DNA of 64,000 nucleotides from Paenibacillus periandrae (GCF_022458865.1 NZ_JAJNMU010000011.1:1-64000), one strand, 5' to 3'; numbered from the stretch's first letter, positions 40,032-49,654 are shown. Program-made: numbers and translations. The notes: generated by a model not told the origin, from the letters alone.

Positions 40032-41648
40032 TTAATGGGAAGGTGAGGTTTCGGTACTGAATGCATCATGAGATGCAAGAGGGATGGTAATGGTCAGCTT
40101 GGTGCCTTTTCCACTTTCACTTTCAACCTCCATCGTTCCCTGATGATCCTGAACAATTTTATGACAAATGGATAGCCCGAGACCCGTACCAGAGTCTTTG
40201 GTCGTATAAAAAGGCAAGAAGATTTTTTCCAGCTCCGACTGTGGTATGCCACTGCCAGTATCAGATATTTCAATGACGGCTGACTGGTTATGATTGGAGA
40301 GATGAACACGTACAAGACCCTGCTCTTCCATCGCTTCGAACGCATTTTTGATCAAATTCAACAGCAGCTGCAGCATCTTGTCCTGATCCATCATGAGGTA
40401 CAAGGGTTGCCCCGCATGCTCGAACTGAATTTCGTGCCCCAGTCTTGCTGCCTCCGAATCGAGTAGAGAGAGGACTCTTTGGATGCAATCATCAATGGCA
40501 AGTACTTTAAATTGGGTAGCATGTGGCTTGGAGAACTGGAGAAATTCCGCAGTCAGCATGCTCATGCGTGTAATTTCATCCATAATCAGATCGTACCATG
40601 GTCGGACATTAAAATTATCTGCTCTGGAAAGCTGAAGAAAGCCTTTAATGGTTGTCAGTGGATTTCGTATCTCATGAGCCATCCCGGAAGCCAGTTCCCC
40701 GACCACTCTAAGCTTCTCTGAGCGAAGCATGTGCTCCTCGCGTTTCAGCCAGGATTCTCTCTTCATCATATACAGATTACGTTCCGCAATAAAGATCAAA
40801 TCGTCCTTATACTCGCCGTCGTTAGGATAAAAAGCCATCCCAAAATTCATTTCAATGCCCGTTAGCTTCGGAAAGTCAATGGTAAGCTGCTGTTCGATGT
40901 TATGAGTCAGCTCCCCGATATGATTCGATTCCAGCACGATAGCAAATTCATCACCGCCATAGCGTGAAATAAGCAGAGCTTCCGGAAACATAATGCGCAG
41001 CAATTGAGCAGCCTGCTTCAGAATTCGGTTTACACCATGAAAGCCATTGGCCGTATTCAGTGATTTCAAATCCTTGCAGTCGATCAATACCAGCGCGATC
41101 GGTGCCCCTTGCTGAACCAGCTTGCCCAGCTGTCGATGACATTCCTCATAATTATATAGGCCCGTGAGCGCATCGTGGGTAGTCAGATGTTTTTTTTCAC
41201 TATCTAATTGCTGGGTCTGGTTTCGAAGAACATATATGTATTGATAAAACAGAAAAGCAAAGGTAAGGCAGCTAATCGAACTGAATAAAAATGCAGATAC
41301 ATTGTACAGGGTAAGCTTCATATAGGAGTAAGAAATGAGCGCAAAGGTTAAGGTATACAGAAGGCTGACAAGAACTGCGGCGCCAGGCGTTCGAATTTTA
41401 TGAAAATGTTTGCCAATTTGCGCAAAGTACAGCGGCAAGCACCAGGCCATTTGACTGACGGAGTGAAAAGCAATCAGCAGCACGATTTGAAGAAAAACTG
41501 AAATCACAAGCCGTTTCTCTGTGAAATGAGCGAAGATGTATAAAATTGCTATCAGGACAAGTAGAGCCGGATGTAAGGATCTTTCGAAATAAACGGAAGA
41601 ACCACAGATCACGACGGTATAGCCAAATAGTATCCAATTATAGCCCAT
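40032..41648 (-). CDS. Membrane GGDEF-histidine kinase fusion
   Basis: 538 residues. Five or more membrane helices in residues 1-140, a GGDEF domain (about 150-305) with intact RYGGDEFAIV at about 228-237, a HisKA with MAHEIRNPLTTIKGFLQL (His about 325), and an HATPase_c with N box LLLNLIKNAFEAME, ISDTGSGIP and TGLGLSICHK. So one chain can both make (or bind) cyclic di-GMP and phosphorylate a response regulator. No partner regulator is adjacent. It has its own terminator facing the preceding gene. Whether the cyclase is active cannot be told, though the signature residues are there. Confidence 0.88.
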   Translation of the reverse strand: MGYNWILFGYTVVICGSSVYFERSLHPALLVLIAILYIFAHFTEKRLVISVFLQIVLLIAFHSVSQMAWCLPLYFAQIGKHFHKIRTPGAAVLVSLLYTLTFALISYSYMKLTLYNVSAFLFSSISCLTFAFLFYQYIYVLRNQTQQLDSEKKHLTTHDALTGLYNYEECHRQLGKLVQQGAPIALVLIDCKDLKSLNTANGFHGVNRILKQAAQLLRIMFPEALLISRYGGDEFAIVLESNHIGELTHNIEQQLTIDFPKLTGIEMNFGMAFYPNDGEYKDDLIFIAERNLYMMKRESWLKREEHMLRSEKLRVVGELASGMAHEIRNPLTTIKGFLQLSRADNFNVRPWYDLIMDEITRMSMLTAEFLQFSKPHATQFKVLAIDDCIQRVLSLLDSEAARLGHEIQFEHAGQPLYLMMDQDKMLQLLLNLIKNAFEAMEEQGLVRVHLSNHNQSAVIEISDTGSGIPQSELEKIFLPFYTTKDSGTGLGLSICHKIVQDHQGTMEVESESGKGTKLTITIPLASHDAFSTETSPSH

Positions 41649-41812
41649 GCCTTTTTACTCCTTCTTAAATGTGGATATGATTGAATGGATAAGAACCTAT
41701 AAGCCATAACTGATAGAATTCTTCGATACAAACGCTTTCATGCACATATAACAAAAAGTAAGGTCGAATTGTGTTGAATGCTGTCTACAAAGCGAATACC
41801 ATATTTTAAGGG

Positions 41813-41841
41813 AAAAACCTGACCTCAAAGGCCAGGTTTTT
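41813..41841 (-). terminator. Terminator overlapping the MBL gene stop
   Basis: AAAAACCTG (41813-41821) pairs with CAGGTTTTT (41833-41841), with a GGCC/GACC extension. It overlaps the stop codon of the MBL gene and has T-runs on both strands. Confidence 0.8.
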
Positions 41842-42583
41842 AGGGGAAGGAGTAGGTTGAATGCTGCTTCATAATTGTCATTTTTCCTGTTTTCCCTATG
41901 TATTCTTCAATATAATCATCATAATGCATAAGCATAACCGAGCTTTGAATCGCATCTGGTAAAGTCAGCAGCTCATTGAGGCTGGCATGCACAATACCTG
42001 GACTGGACAACTGACAATCATGTAAAATGTACTGACAGCGCTGCTCCTCGTGGAGTCCAACCAGAAGCGGATAATTGAATTTCGTATCGGAGCTGTAAAA
42101 GACCTTTTCATTGACCAGTAAGGAGTAGCTGGGCTTGTCGCGAATATGTTCGGATCGGATCAGCTCCAGAGTAAAGCCCGGATGAATAACAGTAGAAACA
42201 GCTTCCTCCATAATGATAAGCTCAAAATAGTCCTCGAGTCCAAAAAAACCTTCGGACTTGTTCTCCAAACCTCCGCGTAATGACTGATTCCACAAAGAAT
42301 CGACCAAATCAGCTGGGACGAATAGCTTCATTCTGTACTTGTATGTATATTTTAATCGAAAAGCAAACTCTTCCATACCACCTACGTGGTCAGCATGGAT
42401 ATGGGTGATAAGTAAACCATTAATATGATTAATCTCAATACCAAGCTCATGTAAGGCTCTCGGTGCTGTGTAGCCGCAATCCACTAGTAAAGTGAAGCCA
42501 TTGCACGTCACTAACGCATTATTGTTATAGAACTTTTTTGAGAAGGCACTTCCCGTGCCAATCATCTGGATTTGCAGACTCAC
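41840..42583 (-). CDS. MBL-fold metallohydrolase
   Basis: 247 residues from GTG 42583 with GTGGAGGATCGTTC upstream; the ATG at 42601 has no site. Metallo-beta-lactamase fold: THIHADHVGGMEEFAF (His-x-His-x-Asp-His, about 68-73), SDTKFNYPLL (metal-ligand Asp, about 165), and a final HYDD. The overall order resembles RNase Z-like/PhnP-like hydrolases but without the exosite. Substrate unknown. Single gene divergent from the stalk-domain gene at 42984. Confidence 0.85.
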   Translation of the reverse strand: MSLQIQMIGTGSAFSKKFYNNNALVTCNGFTLLVDCGYTAPRALHELGIEINHINGLLITHIHADHVGGMEEFAFRLKYTYKYRMKLFVPADLVDSLWNQSLRGGLENKSEGFFGLEDYFELIIMEEAVSTVIHPGFTLELIRSEHIRDKPSYSLLVNEKVFYSSDTKFNYPLLVGLHEEQRCQYILHDCQLSSPGIVHASLNELLTLPDAIQSSVMLMHYDDYIEEYIGKTGKMTIMKQHSTYSFP

Positions 42584-42601
42584 GAACGATCCTCCACTCA
42601 T

Positions 42602-42983
42602 GGGTGCATAACGCTTACATATCTTTCTTAATCTATCACGGTTTGGAGCTAGATATCAAGAGAATTTTTACACACTTTAACAATATTTTACCCTTTACTT
42701 TCTTATTTTTTATAATGAAGGAAATTCAGGATAGTATTGTATAGCGGTTTCATAGTAGGGGGAAGCTGAAAATAAACGTGTAGCAGATAAATTGTTTCGA
42801 TATCATTCCCAAAATCGTGGCATATTTTGTATTTAATTCGCTACTTGCGTCAGGTTTTGCACTATATATTGATCGTACTCTAGAATCTTTTTTTGATTTT
42901 TTTAACAAAGCAGCGCAACTCTTGATGGCTTTCCGAGTATAACCTTATATAAAACAAGTACAAGTCACGATGGAGGTTACACA
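42602..42983. other. Intergenic region, no gene seen
   Basis: About 380 bp without an open frame of note between the divergent MBL and stalk-domain genes; AT-rich. Promoters for both are expected here, but no unambiguous -35/-10 pair or riboswitch is recognised. Confidence 0.5.
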
Positions 42984-43601
42984 ATGAAAGTGCCACGAAT
43001 GCTAACGCTGGTGCTATCGCTTTCCTTGCTTGGAAATGCAGGTGTTTTTGCAAATTCGATCTGGGGCGATTACGAAGGATTTAGTAAAGTGAAAATGGTC
43101 GTTAATAATGTGGAAAAACAATTTAAAGACGGTGAGGCGCCTGCCTTTTTGATTAAAGGTAATGCGGTGTTTCCGGTGCGTGAGCTTTCGGAATCTCTTC
43201 AGTCGCTCGTACGGTGGGATAATGCCAAAAATACCGTATCGATCTACAAGCCGAATGTTCATATGTTTGTTGCTGAAAAGGTTAACGAAGATTATTCAAT
43301 CAAATCTCCTTTTGGCAAAGTGCCCAAAGGCAAAAAAATCGATTTTGCAGTATTCGCGCAGGTTGACAGCTTGAAGACACCATTCTACTCCTTCAAAATA
43401 TCGATAGATTCTCCAAGCGGGGATCAAGCGGCACCGGCTCATGAAAAGGTCGTTAACGGGTCGAAGGAAAACTTCTGGTATCCATGGTCGTTTAGTGTTC
43501 CTTTCAACGAAGCAGGTGAATATGTCATTAAATTCTCCATTAAACTGGATGAAAGTAGCGATTATACCGTGATTTCCCAGAAAGTGATTGTATCTGAATA
43601 A
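42984..43601 (+). CDS. Secreted stalk-domain protein
   Basis: 205 residues with GGAGGTTACACA before the ATG. Signal peptide to about residue 25 (LTLVLSLSLLGNAGVFA-NS). Residues 30-95 form a copper-amine-oxidase-like N-terminal 'stalk' domain (FLIKGNAVFPVRELSESLQS, then LVRWDNAKNTVSIYK). The remaining 110 residues are beta-rich, with an immunoglobulin-like look (WSFSVPFNEAGEYVIKFSIK). No catalytic motif. An extracellular protein probably bound to the wall. Confidence 0.78.
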   Translation: MKVPRMLTLVLSLSLLGNAGVFANSIWGDYEGFSKVKMVVNNVEKQFKDGEAPAFLIKGNAVFPVRELSESLQSLVRWDNAKNTVSIYKPNVHMFVAEKVNEDYSIKSPFGKVPKGKKIDFAVFAQVDSLKTPFYSFKISIDSPSGDQAAPAHEKVVNGSKENFWYPWSFSVPFNEAGEYVIKFSIKLDESSDYTVISQKVIVSE

Positions 43602-43697
43602 ATGATTGCGCAGGATGCTAGGATGGCAATTGACCTGTATGCATGAACATGTTACTATACGTGGGATAACTAATTTCTAATGAAATGAGGTTTACCC

Positions 43698-43994
43698 ATG
43701 AGCGAACATATACATGATGAGAATTGCAATCACGATCATGACGAAGAGGATATTTTTGTAGTTACGGATAAAGATGGCGTTGAACACGAAATGGTAATGG
43801 TATACACATTTGAGGCGGAAAATCAGCCTTATGCTGTGTTGCTGGACCGTAATGATCCGGAAGCGGATGGTGTTATTTTCAGAATTGAAGAAGAAGAAGA
43901 AGATGCTTACTTGGAAAGCATTGAGGATGAAGAAGAGTGGGAACGTGTAGTTAAGATTTACAATCAGATCATTGAGGAACAAGCAGCTGAATAA
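43698..43994 (+). CDS. DUF1292-family protein (YrzB-like)
   Basis: 98 residues, ATG after AATGAGGTTTACC. A His-rich start (EHIHDENCNHDHDEE) precedes the DUF1292 core: FVVTDKDGVEHEMVMVYTFE, YAVLLDRND and a Glu-rich IFRIEEEEEDAYLESIEDEE segment. This small acidic family is common in Bacillales and of unknown function. Terminator close downstream. Confidence 0.85.
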   Translation: MSEHIHDENCNHDHDEEDIFVVTDKDGVEHEMVMVYTFEAENQPYAVLLDRNDPEADGVIFRIEEEEEDAYLESIEDEEEWERVVKIYNQIIEEQAAE

Positions 43995-44005
43995 TTAATA
44001 ACGAG

Positions 44006-44036
44006 AGCCCTTCTTGCGACGACAAGAGGGGTTTTT
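44006..44036 (+). terminator. Terminator after the DUF1292 gene
   Basis: CCCTTCTTG (44008-44016) pairs with CAAGAGGGG (44023-44031) followed by TTTTT. Confidence 0.88.
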
Positions 44037-44114
44037 CGCGCGGCAAGGGGAACAGGGCTGTAAAAGGCAAATAGACCTTTCCACTTCAAGAGGGAAGGGT
44101 CTGCTGGACCGCTG

Positions 44115-44534
44115 TTATTTACGAGGATTGAAATACATAATACGTCCGTTGAACAAGTGAAGCTCGGCTTTCCACTGCTTGGCCAAATACTTGCAAAATT
44201 CGTTGCCCTTGGCCTTGTCGCCGTGGGTCGATCCATCAGGTAACACGATCTGTACAAAATGCCTGCTAGTGTCACCCTCCTGGGTGGAACCAGTTCCCAT
44301 TACGATGTAATGATATAAAGGATCTTTACCTTTCAGGTAAAACCACTGATCTGCAGCCTCTGGCTTTGTTTCTATGGTGTAAGGGAAACCGGCATCGCCA
44401 TATTCCCAGCCTAATTGCTGGCCTGTGAGGTTCAGTTGTTCCTTGTAATGCACAAGTTGTTCTTTTAATTGTTCTAAGGAAAGGGAAGGAATGGTAGAGC
44501 CTTCTACGAATTTAATATACGCGCTTTGAGCCAT
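44115..44534 (-). CDS. DUF1885-family protein
   Basis: 139 residues. Characteristic pattern SAYIKFVEGSTIPSLSLEQL, QLGWEYGDAGFPYTIE, WFYLKGKDPLYHYIVMGTG and GDKAKGNEFCKYLAKQW ending LFNGRIMYF. This is what I recall of the DUF1885 proteins of Bacillales, whose function is unknown. Soluble alpha/beta. Single gene, convergent with the DUF1292 gene. Confidence 0.65.
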   Translation of the reverse strand: MAQSAYIKFVEGSTIPSLSLEQLKEQLVHYKEQLNLTGQQLGWEYGDAGFPYTIETKPEAADQWFYLKGKDPLYHYIVMGTGSTQEGDTSRHFVQIVLPDGSTHGDKAKGNEFCKYLAKQWKAELHLFNGRIMYFNPRK

Positions 44535-44652
44535 GATCGATACACCTGCCTATAATTTGGACTGATAAGGGTTACATCTGATCGGATACCATGAACATCA
44601 TAGCATTTTAGAAAGCGTTTTGACAATATGGATAGACAGAGGAGCATATACA

Positions 44653-45477
44653 ATGAATAAGCAACGATTTAAAGGCTATTTGCTGGTTACAGATATGGAC
44701 GGCACATTATTAAACAGTGGTAAAATCATCAGTCCCGAAAATAAACAAGCCATCGAAATGTTTGTAGAGCATGGCGGCTTGTTCACTTTGGCGACGGGAC
44801 GCATAACGTCATCGGTACAACGGTTTGCCGATCAGCTGCCGCTTAATGCGCCAGCGGTTTTATATAACGGTGCAGTAATCCATGATTTTGCTAAAGGGGT
44901 CGATATTTGGCAGCGCACGCTGGTGCCTTCAGCTGGTTCGGTGCTGAGTCGGGTTATGGAACGGTTTCCCGAGGTGGGCGTGGAAATATATTGCGGCAGC
45001 GAGCCATATTTCATTCGTGAAAATGAGACAACCGATTACCATCGTCGTATGGAGAAATTTACGAGACCCGCACTCGAAGGCTTCGAGTCATTGAAGGATC
45101 CATGGTTTAAGGTGCTGCTGGCCTGGACACCAGAGCGATTGGACGAGGTTGAACGTTTTACCTCAGAAACTGAGGATGAGGATGTCATTTGGGTACGTTC
45201 GGATGAAAAATATTTGGAGCTGCTGCCGTCTGGAGCAACGAAAGGACATGCTTTGGAGCACTTGGTCCAGCTAATGGGCATCGAGATGTCCAAATGTATC
45301 GCAATGGGCGATAATTTGAATGACCTTGAAATGATCCGCAGGGCTGGTGTAGGGGTTGCTGTAGCCAACGCTCATGAAATACTGCTGAGCGCTTCCGATC
45401 GATCCTGCTGCCATCATGAAGAGCATGCAGTGGCTGATGTTATAGCCTGGCTGGATCGGGAAGTTGTTAGCAACTGA
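44653..45477 (+). CDS. Cof-type HAD-IIB phosphatase
   Basis: 274 residues from ATG 44653 (AGAGGAGCATATACA upstream; a TTG at 44620 lacks one). HAD motif I LLVTDMDGTLLNSG (nucleophile Asp about 13), motif II LFTLATGR, motif III/IV KGHALEHLVQLMG and CIAMGDNLNDLEMIRRAGVG. C2-type cap in the middle (about 85-195). These enzymes dephosphorylate sugar phosphates, FMN or similar; substrate undetermined. Monocistronic with a strong terminator after it. Confidence 0.9.
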   Translation: MNKQRFKGYLLVTDMDGTLLNSGKIISPENKQAIEMFVEHGGLFTLATGRITSSVQRFADQLPLNAPAVLYNGAVIHDFAKGVDIWQRTLVPSAGSVLSRVMERFPEVGVEIYCGSEPYFIRENETTDYHRRMEKFTRPALEGFESLKDPWFKVLLAWTPERLDEVERFTSETEDEDVIWVRSDEKYLELLPSGATKGHALEHLVQLMGIEMSKCIAMGDNLNDLEMIRRAGVGVAVANAHEILLSASDRSCCHHEEHAVADVIAWLDREVVSN

Positions 45478-45518
45478 GTGGTCACTTGCTCCTGACAACG
45501 CGGGAAAGCACAAGCAAA

Positions 45519-45546
45519 AAGAACAAGTCGGCTTCGACTTGTTCTT
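45519..45546. terminator. Bidirectional terminator
   Basis: AAGAACAAGTCG (45519-45530) and CGACTTGTTCTT (45535-45546) form a perfect 12-bp stem with a four-base loop between convergent genes. Confidence 0.9.
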
Positions 45547-45600
45547 ACAGTATGGAAAATAACGAGCTTTACTCACGGGACCTCTACTAGATGGAGAAAA

Positions 45601-47076
45601 TTAGAAGATAGCGTTCGTTTCGACGATAACTTTTACATTTTGAATACTGCGATCCTCTGGTCCTTTAACAGGGAGACCGACTTCAACATGGTCGACAATA
45701 TAATCGATTAAATCCTGTGAAATGACCTCGCCCGGAAGTAGAATCGGAATTCCTGGTGGATACACATAAATAAATTCGGCAATGATTCGGTCAGCCGACT
45801 CCTTGAAAGGAACCACTTCGGTATCACCATAAAAGGCATCGCGAGGCGTTAATGTCAACTGTGGGATGCTCGGAACCTTAATAATTAAATCCGTAGCCGG
45901 ACGGATGTTATAATTTTGGCTGGAAAGCTCACGCAGGGCATTGAGCAGCGTATCGATGTTCTCGTGAGTGTCTCCTGGAGTAATCAGGCACAGGATGTTG
46001 TACATATCGCTGAGCTCAACCTCAATATTGTAATGATCACGCAGCCAGTTTTCTGCATCGTAACCGGTGATGCCCAAGTGGCGCACATGAATATTAATTT
46101 TGGTTGGATCATAATTGAAGGTAGCTTCAGTTCCAAGAATATCTTCACCAAAGCAGCTTAGACCAGGAATTTCATTGATGCCATGCCGGGCAAATTGAGC
46201 GAGCTCAATCGCTTTGTCAGCCAATTCCTCTCCGTTTATTGCCAAATGGCGGCGCGCGGTATCCAGGGAAGCAAGCAGGATGTAGGAAGTGGACGTTGTG
46301 GTCAGCATACTCAGGATGGTTTTGACGCGGCTCGGATTGATGCGCCCTTCCTTAATATTTAATACGGAGCTCTGTGTCATGGAGCCGCCAAGCTTATGAA
46401 CGCTGGTTGCCGCCATATCAGCGCCGGCTTCCATAGCAGAGATCGGCAGCTTGCTGCTAAAATGGATCAGCACGCCATGAGCTTCATCAACCAGCACAGG
46501 GATATTATAGCTATGCACGAGTTCAACGATTTCCTTAAGATCGGCACAAACCCCATAATAAGTAGGATTGATAACCAGAACAGCTTTTGCATCCGGATGT
46601 CTTTCCAGAGCGCGTTTGACAGAGCGTGTCGTAATGCCATGATCAATCCCAAGGTTCTTATCACGGACAGGTGAAACAAAAACAGGCTTGGCTCCAGCAA
46701 AAATAATGGCTGACATGACAGATTTATGCACATTTCGGGGAACGATAATTTTATCGCCCTGCGAGCAAACGGTCAAAATCATCGTCATGATTGCGCCGCT
46801 GGTACCTTGAACAGAGAAGAATGTGTGATCCGCACCAAAAGCATCAGCGGCCAAATGCTGAGCTTCTTCGATCACTCCTGTTGGTTGGTGCAGGTCGTCC
46901 AGAGGAGCTATATTTATAAGGTCAATAGATAGGGCGTTATCACCGATAAATGCGCGATATTCCGGATCCATTCCAACTCCTTTTTTATGGCCTGGAATAT
47001 GAAATTGAATTGGATTGCGTTCTGCGTGTTCTTTCAACGCAGAGAATAGAGGGGTACGCTTGTGGTCCACAGTCAT
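45601..47076 (-). CDS. speA: Arginine/lysine/ornithine decarboxylase (SpeA-like)
   Basis: 491 residues, group III-type Orn/Lys/Arg decarboxylase in the short Gram-positive form. Early motif FHIPGHKKGVGMDPEYRAFI (about 21-40), PLP-fold residues VQGTSGAIMTMILTV, DEAHGVLIHF (Asp contacting PLP) and SVHKLGGSMTQSSVLNI with the Schiff-base Lys near 227. The C-terminal domain has AFYGDTEVVPF and PPGIPILLPGE. It makes agmatine, cadaverine or putrescine; in B. subtilis the same form is arginine decarboxylase SpeA, but the exact amino acid cannot be read. No speB/speE beside it. Confidence 0.85.
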   Translation of the reverse strand: MTVDHKRTPLFSALKEHAERNPIQFHIPGHKKGVGMDPEYRAFIGDNALSIDLINIAPLDDLHQPTGVIEEAQHLAADAFGADHTFFSVQGTSGAIMTMILTVCSQGDKIIVPRNVHKSVMSAIIFAGAKPVFVSPVRDKNLGIDHGITTRSVKRALERHPDAKAVLVINPTYYGVCADLKEIVELVHSYNIPVLVDEAHGVLIHFSSKLPISAMEAGADMAATSVHKLGGSMTQSSVLNIKEGRINPSRVKTILSMLTTTSTSYILLASLDTARRHLAINGEELADKAIELAQFARHGINEIPGLSCFGEDILGTEATFNYDPTKINIHVRHLGITGYDAENWLRDHYNIEVELSDMYNILCLITPGDTHENIDTLLNALRELSSQNYNIRPATDLIIKVPSIPQLTLTPRDAFYGDTEVVPFKESADRIIAEFIYVYPPGIPILLPGEVISQDLIDYIVDHVEVGLPVKGPEDRSIQNVKVIVETNAIF

Positions 47077-47348
47077 CCCTACCTTTCACGGTATTAGTAT
47101 TCATACAAACTCTTTTAGATACTAAACTATAATGAGCTAAGGATGCAAGCCATTTGTGTTAATAGTTTGTTAACTTTTGCAATAAAAATTCGTAATTTAT
47201 TCGAATGTTATGTCCAATTTGTTAATCTTCAAGGTCGAAGGTTTCCCTGTATAAATAAGTTGTGATACGATAGGTCTACAATCTAATAAGCAAGTGCTTT
47301 TCGATGTCATGATGTATCGGAAACTTGTAGGAGGCATATAACACGATC

Positions 47349-48527
47349 ATGAACAAACAGCTGGCCATTATCATGGTACTGCTGATGACGATATTTATCG
47401 GCTTCGGCATCATTATCCCTGTGTTACCTGATGCGATAGAGGGGTCGGGAGCAAGCAGCTTTCACTTGGGAATGCTGTTGTCCATCTACTCATTGGCTTC
47501 GTTTTTGATGGCGCCGATTTGGGGAAGCTTGTCTGACAGAATAGGTAGACGGCCATTAATTATTCTTGGAATCGTCGGTTTTAGCGTCAGCTTTTTTATA
47601 TTTGGGATTGCTGGTGATAATTTGACCTTGATGTATGTTTCCAGAATATTGGGAGGGTTATTTTCAGGGGCCGCTACGACCTGCGCTGTGGCCTATGTTG
47701 CAGATATTACAACAGAGGAGAACAGGACCAAGGGTATGGGACTTGTCGGGATGTCAATCGGTCTCGGATTTATATTCGGTCCTGCAGTTGGTGGTATTCT
47801 TAGCAAGTGGGGCTATCAAATTCCTTTTTATACGGCAGCTGGACTTGCCTTCGTTACTTTTTTGTTCGCTTTGGTGATGCTGCCGGAATCATTAGCAAAA
47901 GAGAAGCGTCACAAGACACAGGGGGCCAAGGTTTCCCGGTGGACGGCATTTGTTGGCACGGTTAAATATTTGTATGTACTGTCGTTTTTTGTTTCCTTTA
48001 CCTTGGCAGGCTTGGAAGCTACACTGCTGCTGTTCGAAAAGGATCAAATTGGTGCGACCTCCTTCCAGCTGGGCATTATGTTTGCTGTGAGCGGTGTTGT
48101 AGGTGCCTTGATTCAAGGGGGAGTCGTACGCAGGTTCATTAAGCGTGGAGATGAAGCCAGAGTCATTGGCATTGGGTTGGTACTGTCCGCTATCGGCTTT
48201 GTACTGATTTTGTTTTCATCAAGCTTGGTCACAGCGTCGATCTACTTATCCGTATTCGCAGCGGGTAATGCACTGATACGCCCTTGTGTGACTTCCTTGA
48301 TTTCCCAGAGAACCAAAGCCGGACAAGGTGTAGCTTCAGGACTCAGCTCATCCATGGATAGCCTTGGACGCATTACCGGACCACTACTCGGGGCAGGGAT
48401 TTACCAGTACAGTCATCAGCTTCCTTTTTATATAGGTGCGATTCTTTCTTTGGCAGCACTTTATCTGCTTTATCGTTTTATGGTGCTCGATCGCAGTCAA
48501 GCAGCAGGGGAGCTGCGTCAGCTATAG
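47349..48527 (+). CDS. MFS efflux transporter
   Basis: 392 residues with about 12 membrane helices. Motif A GSLSDRIGRRPLIILG (about 58-73) between TM2 and TM3, the proton-antiporter motif C GLGFIFGPAVGGIL (about 137-150), and VASGLSSSMDSLGRITGPLL in the second half. This fits DHA1 drug/H+ antiporters (TetA/Bmr type). Start ATG preceded by GTAGGAGGCATATAACACGATC. No regulator beside it. Substrate is not predictable. Confidence 0.88.
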   Translation: MNKQLAIIMVLLMTIFIGFGIIIPVLPDAIEGSGASSFHLGMLLSIYSLASFLMAPIWGSLSDRIGRRPLIILGIVGFSVSFFIFGIAGDNLTLMYVSRILGGLFSGAATTCAVAYVADITTEENRTKGMGLVGMSIGLGFIFGPAVGGILSKWGYQIPFYTAAGLAFVTFLFALVMLPESLAKEKRHKTQGAKVSRWTAFVGTVKYLYVLSFFVSFTLAGLEATLLLFEKDQIGATSFQLGIMFAVSGVVGALIQGGVVRRFIKRGDEARVIGIGLVLSAIGFVLILFSSSLVTASIYLSVFAAGNALIRPCVTSLISQRTKAGQGVASGLSSSMDSLGRITGPLLGAGIYQYSHQLPFYIGAILSLAALYLLYRFMVLDRSQAAGELRQL

Positions 48528-48563
48528 TAATATCTGAACAATTACATATAACCTTAAATTACA

Positions 48564-48604
48564 GGAACCGCCGGGCTTGAGCAAACATAAGCCCAGGCGG
48601 TTCT
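48564..48604. terminator. Terminator between MFS and cytochrome-SLH genes
   Basis: GGAACCGCC (48564-48572) pairs with GGCGGTTC (48597-48604), with an inner GGGCTT/AAGCCC stem and a T-run on the plus side. Confidence 0.88.
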
Positions 48605-48627
48605 TTGCCATACATAGCGATTAGGAC

Positions 48628-49566
48628 TCAGGAGGGATTGAGCAGCCTGTATATGACAGCAACGGCTTCGCCGCGCTTCATTTCTTTAAGTGGACGGAAG
48701 GTGCCATCCTCATAACCATCAAACAGCTTTGCCTGCTGAACCGCAAGGATATTATCCTTGGCCCAAAAGCTGTCGGCTACGTCTTTGAAGCCCTTGCCCG
48801 GTTCGCTTTTTAGCATTTCACTCCGTGACAGGATGGCTGCGATTTCAGCACGTGAAATCTGATTGTCAGGACGAAAGGTGTGGTCTGCATAGCCGTCAAT
48901 TAATCCATATTCAACTGCTGTAATAATATAAGGTCTGTTTTCCTTGTCGACGTTGAGATCTGTGAAATCGGATGTCGTACTGTTGGATAAAAACATTTGC
49001 TTCGCCTTTACCAAATAACGCACAAATTCGGCGCGGGTAATATTTTGCTCCGGTTTAAAAGAAAGGGTTCCATTTTCCTTATTTACATAGCCATCGATGA
49101 ACTGCTTGTCCAGCAGCTCTTTGATTTCTTTATTGGCCCAGTGGCTGCTAATATCATTGAATTCGGTGGGGATCCCATTAAGAGAGAGGACGTATCGGGT
49201 TACACTTTTGTAATCCTCCTCGCTGAGCGATCCTGGCGAGTTTTGCGGCATATTGCGGCTAATGAATTCGTATGCCTGGTCATATGTGCCGTACTTCTTC
49301 TTTACATGATCACTGACAAGTGATGGGTATCGGTCAATACCTTTGCCCTCTACGGCATGACAGGCAATACAATTTTGCTCATAAACGAGCAGGCCATTAT
49401 TAGCTGGGACACTGGCTGCAGGAGGGAGTGAAGCTGCTTGCAGGGTGCTGGTTGAACGGAATTCATCATGCACCCACAGAACACCGGCAATGAGAGTGGT
49501 GCCGAGTACAAGCAGGGGAATACGAGAACGGGCGTGGTTGAATAATTTCAAACGAGACACCTCCAT
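48628..49566 (-). CDS. Cytochrome c-SLH fusion protein
   Basis: 312 residues. An N-terminal signal or anchor (about 13-32), then a cytochrome c domain with haem site EQNCIACHAVEGKG (CxxCH about 66-70) and axial Met candidate RNMPQNSP (about 110), then three SLH modules: DISSHWANKEIKELLDKQFI (about 140-190), YIITAVEYGLIDGYADHTFR (205-260) and FWAKDNILAVQQAKLFDGYE (265-312). So it is an exported c-type cytochrome held to the wall polymer, outside the membrane. Joining a haem protein to a wall anchor suggests extracellular electron transfer or a wall-side redox role, by inference. Confidence 0.9.
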   Translation of the reverse strand: MEVSRLKLFNHARSRIPLLVLGTTLIAGVLWVHDEFRSTSTLQAASLPPAASVPANNGLLVYEQNCIACHAVEGKGIDRYPSLVSDHVKKKYGTYDQAYEFISRNMPQNSPGSLSEEDYKSVTRYVLSLNGIPTEFNDISSHWANKEIKELLDKQFIDGYVNKENGTLSFKPEQNITRAEFVRYLVKAKQMFLSNSTTSDFTDLNVDKENRPYIITAVEYGLIDGYADHTFRPDNQISRAEIAAILSRSEMLKSEPGKGFKDVADSFWAKDNILAVQQAKLFDGYEDGTFRPLKEMKRGEAVAVIYRLLNPS

Positions 49567-49654
49567 AATCAGACCTTATTGTCCATTATAAACGAATCCT
49601 GTGACGTAAGTGTGAAGAATTACAAACTTTCATGACGAATTCCGGACAGAATAT

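Noticed and set aside
44610-44624. cre-like AGAAAGCGTTTTGA before the HAD gene
   Set aside because: Two mismatches at conserved positions and no sugar-catabolic context.
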